Positions 22,239 to 34,621 of a DNA stretch of 64,000 nucleotides are shown here, in pieces. The notes under the pieces were generated by a model, which did not search any database, was not told where the DNA came from, and saw only the letters and a list, made by a program, of their open reading frames with translations. This DNA is from Panicum virgatum. Lineage: Eukaryota > Streptophyta > Magnoliopsida > Poales > Poaceae. Made by a program: the position numbers and the translations under genes. Within the stretch, counting starts at the first letter, position 1, and each line of letters starts with the position of its first letter. The stretch spans positions 53,909,441 to 53,973,440 of the forward strand of contig NC_053143.1 in the NCBI RefSeq assembly GCF_016808335.1, given 5' to 3'.

Positions 22239-25098
22239 TGTGGCAGAACCACCTGAATTATCCCGGCTCAAGTGCGCTGGCCATCACCATAAAGGCAACA
22301 CCGACACAAACGCACTTCAAACGGAACAATTCTTGGTCTGTCGGATAACATCCCGATACAACCACCGGTTCTCGGATCAAACAAGCATACCACGCATGAA
22401 GGCGAGTCCAGAGATATTACAACCATACATATTTTACAACACAGGCATAGTATTTATTACAACAAGTTTCAAAGTACTTATTACAGATCCAAACTTAGTA
22501 AAACCTTAAACAAGCCATAAGTTTAAGTTCAGAGTTGGAAAGCAGCGGAAAGAAAACACGACGGCTACAACACATCGCAAAAGTATACCAAGCTAGCCCA
22601 AGCAAGGTATCACTCATCAGGGTCATTGCCGGTCCAAGACGGATCCCATTCTACGGACCTGCCAGGAGGCAAAGAGCAGGGCCAAGACAGACTAGCGATC
22701 TGGTCCTCAAAACTCATACCTGAAAAAGGTTTCAACAGCAAGGCTGAATATTCTAATACTCAGCAAGACTTAACCGTCAACGGGTATACTTAGCCCACCT
22801 AGCTAGACTATGCAGGGTTTTGTAGGGTTCTGGTTTCCTTTTTGCTGAAAAGCAATAAAGAGTAGGTCCTTACTTCACATTTTAGCTTTCCATATTCTAG
22901 TTGATTATCCATTCTATGTAAGCAACTAATCCTATCCAACCATGGTAGAACTTTAGTCAAACATCAAGATTGATCATAATAATGTTGCTCTTATTACTCT
23001 GTGTGGCAAAGGGATCAAGCAGTCCCAAACCGTGAGTAGCAGACGATTCGAATCGAATTTTGTTAACCTGGCCCGGCAGACCTAACACACACGTTTGGAA
23101 CACCGTCGGTTCGTTCCCAAACAACAGTTTACCTGTCTTTCCGGCTTGTGGATAGGGTCACTCTCCCCGACTACAGGGCACCAACCTCGTCCCTGCACCC
23201 GTGGTGTTGCGCAACATAAACATAAATAAAACCTATCTCTAAGAGAGAGTGAAAGGTATATCCACTCCCCGGTCCAATCGGCTACTAGGCTTACCGCGTA
23301 CCACATTTACGGCATGTGGCTAGTACGTTCAAAAACTTGACCATCGCTACCACACACCGCGACCTTAGCAGAATTCATCAACACAGACGGGGTCTCACCC
23401 AAGGTCATGATATCGAACACGACCCCGTCTGTCGTCCTTATATTGATAGCAGAAAGTAAACAAGCAATTCCTATAGAGCTCGCGAGTGACAGGCAATCAC
23501 TCGACTTTTACCGGTCCTATAAGCTTAGCAATTATTCGAACTCAGGTCTAGTGTTCAGTACATAGGTTCCTAGGATCATGCATCTAGGGTTTCAATTCAA
23601 ATCCTAAGAACTGTAAATGCACAAGTAAATAATAACGATAAATTGTAATAATTTGAAATACTGGGTTATGTCCGGGGCTTGCCTCCTCGGTAGTCGCTAG
23701 CTAAAACAGCATTGGGCTCTTCCGAACTTTGGTCCGGGTCTTCAGTTAGTACAGTGGCATTCAGCTGGGCCTCTTGATCACCTTATTCAGACTCTGGGAT
23801 CAGCTCGTACGTCCCGTTCGATAAAACAGTCGTATCTATCTGTGATGCAAGAAACGGTATTATAAACACACGCTTCACAATAAAGTTGCAATTTAAAAGA
23901 TAACAAACATAACTAAGTATATGGGCAATCATTTATAGAGTAGTTATTTAACATTGGCTACTACACAAAACAATATGATTAACCTCACAAGACAATTTGA
24001 TTAAACTTACAATGTAAGTGTTAGTTAGTTTATATAGCATATAAATCATGGTTTGCAAAGAATTGAGTAACTCAGTATACAAACAGTATCTAACTTTAGT
24101 AAAATTACTTCAAATAGTAAATATAGAGAGCAATCTACCCTATAAAATTCATTCCATTTCATGCCACCAATTAATCAGAATAAAACAGTTATTCAGACTA
24201 CACCTAGAGCAAGATAAAATTCTACAGAACAAACTACAGAACTTATGAAGCTCAAAATTTTTCAAAATAAGCTTCACATGATTATGAACACCTCATAAAT
24301 TTTTCAGAATTTATCTAGGCATAAAACTGAAGTAATAATTTTGACACTAGCTCAATAATTTTCAGAAAAGGATGCGGGGCTCCTCCAGGTGCTGGGGCGC
24401 ACGCGAGTTGGGGTGCTGGGGTTCTGCGCTGCGCTGGCCACGGCGGCGGCGAGGTGGCAGCCGCAGAGCTCGCTGGGGCGACGTGGCGAGGGGAGGAGGG
24501 GTACAGCGCAAGGGGAAGTGGGTCCAGAGGCTGCGGAGGTGCCACGTGAGGCGGCGGACGGCGGCGCTCAGCGCCGGCGGCGCTGAAGCAGAGAGGGAGA
24601 GAGGTGGAAGAAAGAGTTTGGACCTCTTTGCAAAATCCAAAAATTTCAGGGGTCCCACTATAAACCAAAAATAACTTCTAAACTAGGGCTCAAATGAACA
24701 AGTACCCAACATGAAAGTTGTTCAACTTTTCAAGATCTACAACTTTGATGTTGTGCAAAAATTGATTTGACTAAAGGTTAAAGAGTTATTTTGAAAACAA
24801 AGGAAGGATTTTGAATTTAATGGACTTTTGTCTTTTCCATTGCAAATTCACCTCAAATTCAGACTTAAGAGTAAAATTTTCTGCCATGTAATGATTACAC
24901 TGAATTTTTCAAATAAACCCTCCACAAAAGCAATATTTGCTCTCCCTATTCAAATTAATCTATATAAAAGACCTTACATTAAATCATAATTACACATTTG
25001 ACCTTATAATTTTGCAATAAGGTCCTTGATCAAGTAAAATAAACACATGATGCATAAAATAAATGCAATTCTACTGCACAGACACCTAGGGTGTCACA
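22239..25098 (-). mobile_element. 5' LTR of the Tekay-like gypsy element
   Basis: On the minus strand it starts TGTGACACCCTAGGTG (at 25098) and ends TTCTGCCACA (at 22239), next to the PBS. Length is 2860 bp. It shares its ends and several internal blocks with the 4.1-kb solo LTR. Its GC-rich block (about 24370-24600) is far shorter than the one in the solo LTR. The overlapping GC-rich frames at 24315-24674 are compositional. The adjacent GCGAG (25099-25103) would be one half of its target duplication; the partner is lost. Confidence 0.9.
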
Positions 25099-25149
25099 GC
25101 GAGAGATTTAAAACCTTGATTTTGACCAACTATTTTCTGTTACGGTTCA

Positions 25150-25956
25150 AAGTCAAATATTCAGTTCAAAATGTGGTTCAAACTAACAAATTAGAAATAG
25201 ATTGTCCAAAATGGAATTTATACTCTAAAAAGTGTATACTAATTAATAAGGTAATTGAAGTCTCAAGCATACTGTGGTGGGGCCATGGAAAACAGTTTTC
25301 AACTCCAGAGATGATGACGATGGTCCAGCTCAGGCCCCTCCCCCTGCTGCACTGACAACAAATACCAAGTAACCAGCTTAGCTTACATTCACAAATGGAA
25401 ACCATTTCGATCAATTACTACTAGGAGAAAGGTACTCCTAGTAGAGCCAGACCTGACCTGAGAAAGCTAGCTAGCGCTGCTGCTGGATGCTGCTCTGAAA
25501 AGCTGAGTTGGTGTTTCTCGCAACTGATCGTCGTGATCTTAAATAGAAGTTTCCACACCCTCTGCATCGCAGGAAAGGAATCCAATGAACGAGCAAAAAC
25601 ATGTCATTTTTTCTTTCTATTCTGACATTATTAGATCTGCATGCATGAGTAGTTCTCAACTGATAACTTGAGTCGTGGAGCCAACTCCATTTCTTATATT
25701 CGGACTTTGGGAAAGTCTTTCCGTATATACTTACTGGCCTATCTTGTTAAGTCTTCGTTCGTACGATCTGGATCAAACCACATGTAAGGTCTGCATTTTA
25801 GCATAATTAGCTTTGCGGAATCTCTGACTTGGAGCAGGAGTATATATAGTGCTCATGGTGGATTGGATCTACAATGCTAGTTGATGATCCCATGTCTGAA
25901 AACCCAATATATATCGTTTGCAGCAAGGAACCTGTGCGTGGGTTCCGTCCGGTCAT
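25150..25956 (-). pseudogene. Truncated copy of SDR gene promoter and first exon
   Basis: This minus-strand block matches the 5' part of the dehydrogenase gene at 54.19-55.03 kb: TATA-like TATTTAAG (25538-25546), a GATCAGTTGCGAGAAA leader, and the start codon (complement at 25284-25286). It reads MAPPQYA then TGA, where the intact copy reads MALPQYA then a splice donor. The 5'UTR splice donor is also lost (GAGTACC in place of GTGAGTACC). The catalytic exon is absent because the gypsy LTR begins just beyond 25099. The upstream promoter half continues at 33182 after the Reina element. It cannot encode an enzyme. Confidence 0.85.
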
Positions 25957-26233
25957 TGTAGCACCCGTGGCTACTGGAGATCCAGTAATGTGAGAATCAA
26001 CAAGCAATTCACAGATTTGGTAGGGTTCGAGGCCGGGCGAGGACCATGGCCATCGAGGAGCAGAGCTCTATTTCTGCTTTCAGAATTACAATAATGTTTC
26101 AGGTGTTCACCGCACCTCACAAATATGCCTCAAGCATTACACTGAAAGCGGGACCCACTGGTCAGTCTAATCACCCGTACACGTATTCTCTACTTGACAT
26201 CTTCACCGTTGGCTTGACTGTCCAGTCATGACA
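25957..26233 (-). repeat. 3' LTR of Reina-like element
   Basis: It starts TGTCATGACTGG on the minus strand and ends GGGTGCTACA. It is identical in length to the other LTR and is preceded on the minus strand by the polypurine tract. Confidence 0.95.
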
Positions 26234-26246
26234 TCTCCCCCTCCTC
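26234..26246 (-). promoter_or_regulatory. Polypurine tract of Reina-like element
   Basis: On the minus strand GAGGAGGGGGAGA directly precedes the 3' LTR. This is the plus-strand primer site for cDNA synthesis. The stop codon of the polyprotein (TGA, complement at 26245-26247) overlaps its first bases. Confidence 0.9.
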
Positions 26247-29200
26247 AAGAACTTGCTGGTCCTCCAGCAAGAGCTCCAGGAAATCGACTCTGTAGTACAT
26301 ACCAGTCTTCCCAGGTAGCCATAGTTGCAGGTAGTGTGCTCCACTTGATCAGCGCTTGAGGGACAGCCTTGCCTCCCTTCTTGACCAGCCTGCGATCCAA
26401 CACCGCCTCTGGACGAAGATTTTGGGCATCCAGGTCTGCAACTTTAGGTAATTCAGAAAACACAGGAGTATAGTTAGGCAAAAAAGGTTTCAGTTGAGAA
26501 ACATGAAACACCGGATGTATCTGACTGTGGTCTGGTAGATCTAGGTGGTAAGCCACACGCCCAATGCGTTCTAGCACTATGAATGGTCCAAAGTACTTAA
26601 AGGCTAACTTTGGGTATGGTCTGTTGACCAAGGAGGACTGAGCATAGGGTTGTAGCTTCAACAGAACTTGATCTCCTTCATGAAATTCTCTGTCCATCCT
26701 TTGCTTGTCAGCAGCTAGTTTCATTTTGTTTTGTGCTTTGGACAGATGTTCTTTCAGCCACATGTTCTGGTTCTTTAGTTCTTGAACTGTTTGTGCCACT
26801 GTACTGGATGTTGTTGTGGCTACTGCTGGTGTAGCACCAAAGTTTTGATCATAGCCATAAAATGCATGGAATGGGGAACACCCTAAGGATGAGTGGAAGG
26901 AAGAATTGTACCAGAACTCAGCTTGTGCCAACAGGGACTTCCATTTCTTGGGAGTGTCATATACCACACATCTTAAGTACATTTCAAGGCACTGATTAAC
27001 CCTCTTAGTCTGTCCATCTATTTGTGGGTGCTAGGCAGAACTGAAAATGAGACATGTCCCCAATAGAGCAAACAGTTCTTTCCAAAATGCACTTGTGAAA
27101 ATCTTATCTCTATCAAAAACTATGGTTTTTGGTAATCCATGCAATTTAACCACATTGTCAAACACTGTTCTAGCTATAGTAGGTGCTGTGAAAGGGTGCT
27201 TAATAGGAATAAAGTGAGCATACTTGGTAAATCGATCTACTATAACCATTATGACATCATACCCTTCAGATTTTGGCAATCCTTCTATGAAGTCCATGGA
27301 TAAATCCTGCCAAGCTCCATCTGGAATTGGTAGTGGTTGCAAGAGGCCTGCAGGATGGGTGTTCATGTGTTTAGCCTGTTGGCAGATTTGGCACTGCTTC
27401 ACAAAGTCTTCCATTGCTGATTTGAGACCTTTCCAATGAAATAGTCTGTGTATTCTTTGATATGTGGCCTGAACCCCGGAATGACCTCCTATGGCACTGG
27501 AATGTAAAGCAGTGATGAGTTTGGTCTGTAGTGCAGAATTTTGGGCTACCCAAATCTTGTTCTTGAATTTAATCAGGCCCTTGTCGAGACTGTAGCCATG
27601 TTCATCAGGACTGTGAAGAGCTAGCTGGGCCAACAACTGCTGTGCTAAGGGATCAGTGGTGTAGGAATTGATTAACTCTTGGATCCACATTGGTTGAACA
27701 GAAGACACTGCTTGGATTGCCAACAAATGACCTACCCTTGACAAAGCATCAGCTGCCACATTTTCCTTGCCTTGTCTGTAGACTACCTGAAATTGGAGTC
27801 CCATTAGTCTATGCATTGCCCTTCTTTGCATGTTAGAGTGTAGATTTTGCTCTGTGAGATAAGTCAGACTTTTGTGGTCTGTCCTGATCACAAACTGCTG
27901 ATGCTGTAAGTATTGTCTCCATTTGTCCACTGCCATGATTAGAGCCAAAAATTCTTTCTCATAGATGGAAAGATGCTTGTGATGTTGAGCCAATGCCTTG
28001 CTCAGATAAGCTATAGGTTGACCCTTTTGCATGAGTACCGCTCCAATACCAATGTCTGAAGCATCTGTTTCTACTACAAATTGCTCCTTGAAGTCAGGCA
28101 AGGTCAGCACAGGAGTATGGGCCATGGCATGTTTGAGCTGGTCAAAAGCTTGTTGTGCTGTCTCAGACCAGATAAACTGTTTCTTTCTCAATAGCTGAGT
28201 AAGTGGTTGAGCTAATAATCCATAGTGGGGAACAAATTTCCTGTAATACCCAGTCAAACATAGAAATCCTCTTAAGGCTGTGACTGTAGTAGGAGTTGGC
28301 CATTTGAGCATTGCTTCTATCTTAGTGGGGTCAGTGGCTACCCCCTAATCTGATATAATGTGGCCCAAGTATTCTAGTGTATTCTGAGCAAAGGAACACT
28401 TACTAGGCTTCATGTACAAGTGATGTTCTCTGAGCTTGTCCAATACCAAGGCAAGATGATGAAGATGTGTTTGCAGGTCAGGACTGTAGATCAAAATGTC
28501 ATCCAAAAATACCATGACAAATTTTCTCAAGAAGGGAGCCAAAACTTCATTCATAATGCATTGGAAAGTGGCTGGTGCATTTGCTAATCCGAAAGGCATG
28601 ACTCTGAATTGATAGTGCCCTTGATGTGTTTTGAATGCTGTTTTAAATTCGTCTTCTGGTTTCATCCTCACTTGATGGTAGCCTGACCTCATGTCTAGTT
28701 TAGTGAAAAATTTGGTGCCAGCTAACTCATCCAAGATCTCATCAATCAAAGGCATAGGGAATCTATTCTTGACTGTGATGTCATTCAGCTTCCTGTAATC
28801 TACACAAAATCTCCAAGAGCCATCTTTCTTGAGAACTAGTAGTACAGGGCTGGCAAAGGGACTACAACTAGGAGTTATTAACCCTGCAGTCAACAACTGT
28901 TTGACCTGCTTCTCAATTTCATCCTTATGGTGTGGAGAGTATTTGTATGGCCTGGAATTTACAGGAACTGACCCAAGAATGAGGGGAATTTGATGGTCAT
29001 AGAATCTATGGGGAGGCAGATGTTGTGGTTCTGTGAACACATCCTGATATTTGCGGAGCAATTGTTGTATTTCTACAGTATGGTTTGCAGGTTCTTCTTG
29101 AGGCACACTCTCCACCACTGCTATGGCCCAAATATCATTGCCCTGAACCCACTTGTTCACTTGAGTGACAGACACCTCTGGTATGGTGGAGATATTGGGT

Positions 29201-29928
29201 TGTATTCCTTGCAAGATCACCTGTTGGCCTTTGTGATGAAACTCTAGAGTCTTGTCAGCCCAGTTACATTGCATAGGACTGTTAGCTTTCAACCAGTCAT
29301 ATCCAAGGATGGCATCATATGCTGGCATATCAAGCACTTTCATGTCAGTGCACACAGTATAACCCTCACACCACCTTGGTAACTGAGAGACCCACTGATT
29401 TGTCACCAAGATGTTACCATTTGCCAATCTAACTTGCTGTGGGGACATAAGTATTGTTGGTATTTGTAGATTTTGCACTAATGACTTGCTGATGAAGCTG
29501 TGAGAGCTACCACTATCTACTAAGATCAACATGACTTTGTTTTGCAGAAGTGCTCTCACTACTAATGCCTCTCCTTGTGCTGTTCCAGCTAGAGCATTGA
29601 GAGATAGTTGGCAGAAGTCAGAAGATAGGTTGTCCTCTATATCTAATTGTTGAAGCACCTCATCTGTCAACACTGCATCCAACCCATTTAGTGCCAATGC
29701 ATTCAACTGCTGTTGTGGCCTTTTTGTGCAGGTTTTCAGATGGTTAGCATCAAATGGCTCTCTACAGTAGAAGCAGAGCCCATTGGCTTTTAAGTAGTCC
29801 CTGGTTTGTCTTTCTTTCCACAAAGGACTGAGTTGCCCATTGCCTTTGGAATCATTCTTGAGAGCAGGAGCAGTTGCTTTATAGCAGGTACTAGGTTTGG
29901 TCCATTTGGTTTTTCCTTTCTCTATCAC
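26245..29928 (-). pseudogene. Reina-like polyprotein: protease, RT, RNase H, integrase
   Basis: A minus-strand polyprotein in one frame broken by TAG codons at 28345-28347 and 27031-27033, with another TAG at its head (29929-29931). In order there are a CX2C-type zinc motif CFYCREPF, protease LVDSGSSHSFIS, RT with WRFCVDYRKLND, SGYHQVRMK, MPFGLANAP and VFLDDIL, RNase H with ETDASDIGIG and TDHKSL, then the integrase zinc domain (HHCC, ending CQICQQAK), a core with D in MDFIEGLP, D in FDRDKIF and E in VNQCLEM, and a C-terminal IKWSTLPATMATWEDW block like the Reina chromodomain. It looks enzymatically intact apart from the stops. The next frame starts directly after each stop, so single-base changes explain them. 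Confidence 0.92.
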
Positions 29929-32409
29929 CTACTGTTGGATTCTAGCTAACAGCATAGCTCTTTCCAATGTATCAGGTATTTGAGATTGCACCACATTCCC
30001 TATCTCTGGCTTCAAACCCCTTAAAAATTGTATGACAAAGAACAACTCTCCCAACTCACTGTTGTGCATAGTCAGTTGATACTGGAGGTCTTCAAAGGTG
30101 GAAATATACTGATTCAGTGTGGACAGTTGTTGGAGCTCCAAAAGTTGGGTTATTGATTCCCTATAATCATTAGTGCCAAATTTCTGTTCCACTGCAGCAA
30201 TGAAAGTTGCCCAATCCTCTAAACCATGCTTCAGCTTATACACTGTAAGGATCACCGGGGTGTCCGACCCTAGAGGGGGAGGGGGTGAATAGGGTCGCTA
30301 ATCGCTTTTTAACCTAGGGCTCAATCTAATTGCATAAGATAAACCTAACACGTCCTACACATGCTAGTTATGACTAAAGTTTATCTATGCTACCCTCTAC
30401 TTACCCCAAAAGCCTTGCAACCTATAGCCAATCCTAATCAAACTAACTAGGAAAGTAAAGGTAAGCAAGAAAGAGTAAATGTGGAAACGTAATGCGGTAA
30501 GTAAAGCGGTAAGGGAGAGGATATGCAAACTCCCGTGAAGACACCAAGACACACGATTTAACGTGGTTCGGTTAGGACACCAAAGTCCCTCCCTACGTCC
30601 ACGGCCACTTGTCCAACACGAACAAGTGTGATGCCGAGTCTCTTCGCTTGATCACCGTCTTGCGTTGGCCACCAAGGCACCCGGCAAGCAAAGGCTAAGT
30701 GCCACCAAGTCACCAAGACGAGGTCACCACCACCGTCTATCTCGAAGCGTCACCACGGCACCGTCTTCACTATCGGAGCTTCTCACCAAGAGGGGTCTCC
30801 TTCCCCGCACAAAGTGTCGTTGCCTCTCCACACCAAGTAGGAGGGTCACACGACGAGTACAAGTGTTTGCTTGCCGCAGCAAGACTTCTCTCAAGGGAGC
30901 TCTCGCAAGAACTAATCCCTAATCAAGCACTAAGCACTCTAACAAGTGTGCTTAAGCCTATATGATGTACAATGAAGCTCTATGGTGGTTGGAGATGATC
31001 TTTGGCTCTTGTATACTTCCTTGAACTCCAGCACTATCAAATGACACGGCCTTGGGGGTATATATAGGCAGCATAAGCAAATATAGCCGTTGGAAAAAAG
31101 CTGCCAGAAAACTGCGTAACGCCGGTTAATCCGACGTACCCCAAAAGCCATCATCGGTTCAACCGGTGTATGTAAACTACTATTTGAAAAACTAGCCGTT
31201 ATCAATCAACCGGTGTATCGCCGGTTTAACCGATGTAATCAACCGGTGTATCGCCGGTTTAACCGATGTAATCAACCGGTGTATGTAATATTAGCATCGG
31301 TTTAACCGGTGAGTGTAACTTCTTCACGTTCCTCCAAAAACCACCTCTCTGGACAACTGAACCGATGCAATTGACCGATGCATCGTCAGTTCAACCGGTG
31401 TAGGTATTTTCCTCGGTCTTCATCTGCCAATGCACCGACGTATATAACTTCCATAGCGTCGGTTCATCCGGTGTAAAACCCTAGCCCGTAGACCTTCTCT
31501 GTGATTGCACCGGTGAGTTCATTTTGCCCTACGTCGGTTTAACCGATGATAGCAAAATACCTCAATCCTTGTCCCTTGAACCGAAGAGCTTTCAGGGCGC
31601 TGTCCTGAGACCCGCGAGGGGCGGCTCCCCCTCGACCCCCGTCCGCTAATCGTGTAGCGGAACCCCCGTAGGGGCGGCCCTTCGGGCCTTGCTACGCCTC
31701 TCTTCTCTTTGTCATCACTTGAACCTAAAAGCCTGAGAATAGTCATCTTAACAATCACATTAGTCCAAGTGTTGTGTGTGTCATCAATCGCCAAAACATT
31801 ATATTGAAATATGGCATGAGAGGCCATTTTCGCTACATACACCTTCAACCACTTAGCTGCCTTGTCATCCATATGCATAGATGCAATTGTAGGCCACATA
31901 GTCTCTGGTAAGTTAAAGATTTTGAAGTAGTCCTCACACTTATCCTTCCAAATGTATGGATTGTCACCAACAAATGTAGGAAACTGCATCTTCGGCACAA
32001 AAGTTTTAGAGCGCCCTTGCTCCATGTGACCTCCTCTATCTCTGTGGGGAACTCGGTGTGGTGGCATTCCTGCACGTCCTGAGCCTCCACCTGCGGCAGT
32101 ATACTGACGGCGTTGTTGGAATCCAATGTCTTCATTACTGTCACTGGATTGTGGGCTTGGTGGTCGTTCCTGACGATTTCTCATCTGATTGAGGGTTAGC
32201 TGGGCAACCGCATTGCCAGTGGCTTCCATTTGCTTGGCCAAAGTTTGTTGATCGAGCAGCATCTGTTCTAGCAATTTTGTTGACACATCAAACTTGGCCT
32301 CTATCTTCTCCTGATGATTTTCAACAGCACCAACCTTGGCAAACAACAGATCTAGACTTTCCATAACACTTTCCCAATTCTCATCTTCTACTCGTGAGCG
32401 CTCCTCCAT
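29929..32409 (-). pseudogene. Reina-like gag, split by nested solo LTR
   Basis: The N-terminal part (32409-31838) starts MEERSRVEDEN and holds a coiled-coil-like heptad stretch and the capsid core with FPTFVGDNPYIW. The C-terminal part (30243-29929) has LKHGLEDW and FVIQFLRGLKPEI and ends at TAG 29929. The 30244-31837 solo LTR sits between them and duplicated TACAC (30239-30243, 31838-31842). Removing it restores the reading frame, so the gag was whole when the LTR-type element inserted. Confidence 0.9.
30244..31837. mobile_element. 1.6-kb solo LTR, copy 2
   Basis: It has the same family and ends as 19346-20866 (TGTAAGGATCACCGGGG...TTTTCGCTACA), with TACAC at both borders. It has an extra GC-rich piece at about 31620-31680 and an extra ACCGGTGTATCG unit compared with copy 1. 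The duplicated family must have been active after the Reina-like element arrived, since it is nested in it. Confidence 0.92.
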
Positions 32410-32887
32410 TTGGGTGAGGAGAATCTGGGTCTGCGCGGAGGGCTTAGGCGGCGCCGTGTTGACTACACCGGAAGTAAAGCAACGGCGACTCGATTTGATG
32501 TTACCTCAAGAGGCCCGAGAAGCGTCGCTAAACCGACAGAATGCCGTAGTCTGACACTGGAGCCGATGAACTCGTGTCGAGTTGTTCGACACTACGCTCG
32601 TGACGCAGATCCTGTAGTACCCAACCGTCGCCGGGATCCCAAGATCGAGGAATCCGATCCCTCAACTAACCTAAGCGGCGCGGCGAAAAAATTTGTGGGT
32701 GACGGCGCCGGAACGGCTAACCGGCGAGTGGCGGTGGACGCCAACGACTGGAGGTCGCAGGCGGGGCGTGGACGCCGGAATTCCGGTCGGAATCCGGCGG
32801 AGCAGGTCGGCTCGCCGTGGATGTGAATCCGGCCAACAACGGGATTGTGGCGACGAAGCGGGTGGCGGCGCACCGAGAATCGCTGAA

Positions 32888-32897
32888 TCTGATACCA
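32888..32897 (-). promoter_or_regulatory. Primer binding site of Reina-like element
   Basis: On the minus strand TGGTATCAGA lies two bases after the LTR end (GGGTGCTACA, then AG). It fits initiator methionine tRNA and fixes the orientation. Confidence 0.9.
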
Positions 32898-32899
32898 CT

Positions 32900-33176
32900 T
32901 GTAGCACCCGTGGCTACTGGAGATCCAGTAACGTGAGAATCAACAAGCAATTCACAGATTTGGTAGGGTTCGAGGCCGGGCGAGGACCCTGGCCATCGAG
33001 GAGCAGAGCTCTATTTCTATTTTCAGAATTACAATAATGTTTCAGGTGTTCACCGCACCTCACAAATATGCCTCAAGCATTACACTGCAAGCGGGACCCA
33101 ATGGTCAGTCTAATCACCCGTACACGTATTCTCTACTTGACGTCTTCACCGTTGGCTTGACTGTCCAGTCATGACA
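32900..33176 (-). repeat. 5' LTR of Reina-like element
   Basis: It starts TGTCATGACTGG at 33176 on the minus strand. It differs from the 3' LTR by the substitutions counted in the element entry. A GTCAT copy follows at 33177-33181. Confidence 0.95.
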
Positions 33177-33181
33177 GTCAT

Positions 33182-33798
33182 ACGATTTGCAATACATAAA
33201 CATGGAAGTTTATTAGCAAGCCACGATTCAAGTCAACCGAACTAAGCCTTCATGTAGTACCGCTGCCAGCTGATGTAACGAACAATGACTAATGATGACC
33301 TCATCAGCTGCATCTCGATCTGGATCTGGATCAAATTAATCACCCTATATATATTCATGTTGATGTTGCCTTATAATATCAGACGACGGCACGCGGGACT
33401 CTCAGTTCTCGTGGTAATGTAGCAACTACGGAGATTAACTTTCTCTGACAATCTTTTATGCTGTTTTAGGATCTGATGTGCTTCTTTTTTCATGTTTTCA
33501 TTTCACCAAAGATATCATCCTGTGCATACAATATGTTTGTTTCAGTTTTCGTCTAAGGTTTAATCTTAGACTGAAGGTGTAGCGTGAGTTTAAAGCAGTC
33601 TGCGTACTACATTACTGTCCTTTTGGCTACAGACTCAACTGTGAGAGATCGAGGCCGGTTTCTCCTCAATCTAAAAATCTGCATGATATATTTATAATAT
33701 ATTTTTAAAAATAATTTATGATGTCCACTATCTCCCTACAAAGTTTGAACTTAACACTCCACTTGTACATGGATAAATAAAAAGGACAAATCTTGTTA
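33182..33798 (-). other. Continuation of duplicated SDR upstream region
   Basis: This block matches 55.06-55.51 kb (CAAGCCACGATTCAAGTCAA, CCGCTGCCAGCTGA, GTGGTAATGTAGCAACTACG strings). It continues the promoter copy at 25.15-25.95 kb across the Reina insertion. There is no gene of its own. Similarity resumes after the hAT element, near 34690-34800, against 55515-55620. Confidence 0.8.
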
Positions 33799-33806
33799 GG
33801 GAACAT

Positions 33807-34621
33807 TATAGATTTCCAAATGGGCCGCCCGGCCCTAGCCCGGTGTGGCCCGACCCGAACTGGCTCGGCACTATCAGACCAGCGGACCTGATAGTGCCGA
33901 GCTCATCGGGCCATCGGGCCGAACTGGCAGCCCAAGCCCGACACTAAGGCCTTTTTATACAGCCGGGCCGGCACGGCAGCCCGACTTGCCCATCGGGCTC
34001 TAGCGGCCCATCCCAGGCCTCAAGCGATGGCCAGGGCAGGCGCCACGCCGGGGCGAGGGTGGGCCGAAGGCGGCGGCTACCGGGGCGGGCGGCAGCCGGG
34101 GCAGGCGCCAGTCAGGGTGCACGCCGCGTGGGGGCCGAAGGTGGTGGCGGCCGAGGGGGGGCGCCCAGAAGCAGGAGGCGGTGTGGCTGGGGTGGGCAAC
34201 GGCCGTCTCATGTGCTGCCCGGGAGAGGCGATGGCCGGCGTGAGCGCTGGACCATGGCGCACGCTAGCCAGAGGCTGGCGTCATGCATGTGGAGGATTGG
34301 AGGAGAGGGAGGGGCGGCTGGGGTGGGGAGAAAGAAGAGAGGGTAGGAATTAGGGCTTGATTATTTTATATGTGAAAGGGGAAGAGGGAAGGGGAGGTGG
34401 ACTACTGGGCCATTGAATGCCACGGGCCGCTATCAGGCCGACCCATTATCGTGCCATGCTTCGGGCTAGAGTATGGGCCGAGGTGGCGGCCTAGGCACTA
34501 ACACCCATCGTGCCGAGCCAGCCCGCGTCCCGATCGATCGTGCCTGGGCCGGATTAGTGCCGTGCTTTTTAGGGCCGGGCCTCGGGCCGCCCATCGTGCT
34601 TGGCCCATTTGAAAATCTATA
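33807..34621. mobile_element. Non-autonomous hAT-like element, TSD GGGAACAT
   Basis: TIRs TATAGATTTCCAAATGGGCC and its near complement bound 815 bp, flanked by GGGAACAT at 33799-33806 and 34622-34629. An 8-bp duplication is the hAT signature. The GGCCC/GGGCC-rich subterminal parts form larger imperfect inverted repeats. The GC-rich frames inside (34027-34353) are compositional, and no transposase is seen. Confidence 0.85.

Larger units (their letters stand above)
10973..25098 (-). mobile_element. Ty3/gypsy element, Tekay/Del-like, 3'-truncated
   Basis: Reading on the minus strand, the order is 5' LTR (22239-25098), PBS, long leader with an ORF, gag, zinc knuckle, protease and RT-RNase H, ending at 10973 before integrase. 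The second LTR is absent, so the element lost its 3' end at the join with the Athila-like fragment. It is interrupted by two solo LTRs (12300-16414, 19346-20866), each with a 5-bp target duplication that lets the coding frame be read across. The Tekay/Del assignment rests on RT wording and long LTRs. No chromodomain can be seen because that part is gone. Confidence 0.85.
25957..33176 (-). mobile_element. Full-length Reina-like Ty3/gypsy chromovirus
   Basis: Two 277-bp LTRs (25957-26233, 32900-33176), TG...CA ends, a GTCAT target duplication (25952-25956, 33177-33181), PBS and PPT define a complete element of about 5.6 kb once the nested 1.6-kb solo LTR is removed. By my hand alignment the two LTRs differ at 7 of 277 positions. 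On the usual assumption of 1.3e-8 substitutions per site per year this is about one million years. It lies on the minus strand and splits the duplicated SDR promoter block. Short LTRs and a chromodomain-like C-terminus support the Reina lineage. Confidence 0.95.

Noticed and set aside
34027..34353. Gly/Ala-rich ORF of 108 aa
   Set aside because: Lies within the hAT-like element; low complexity and no homologous wording.
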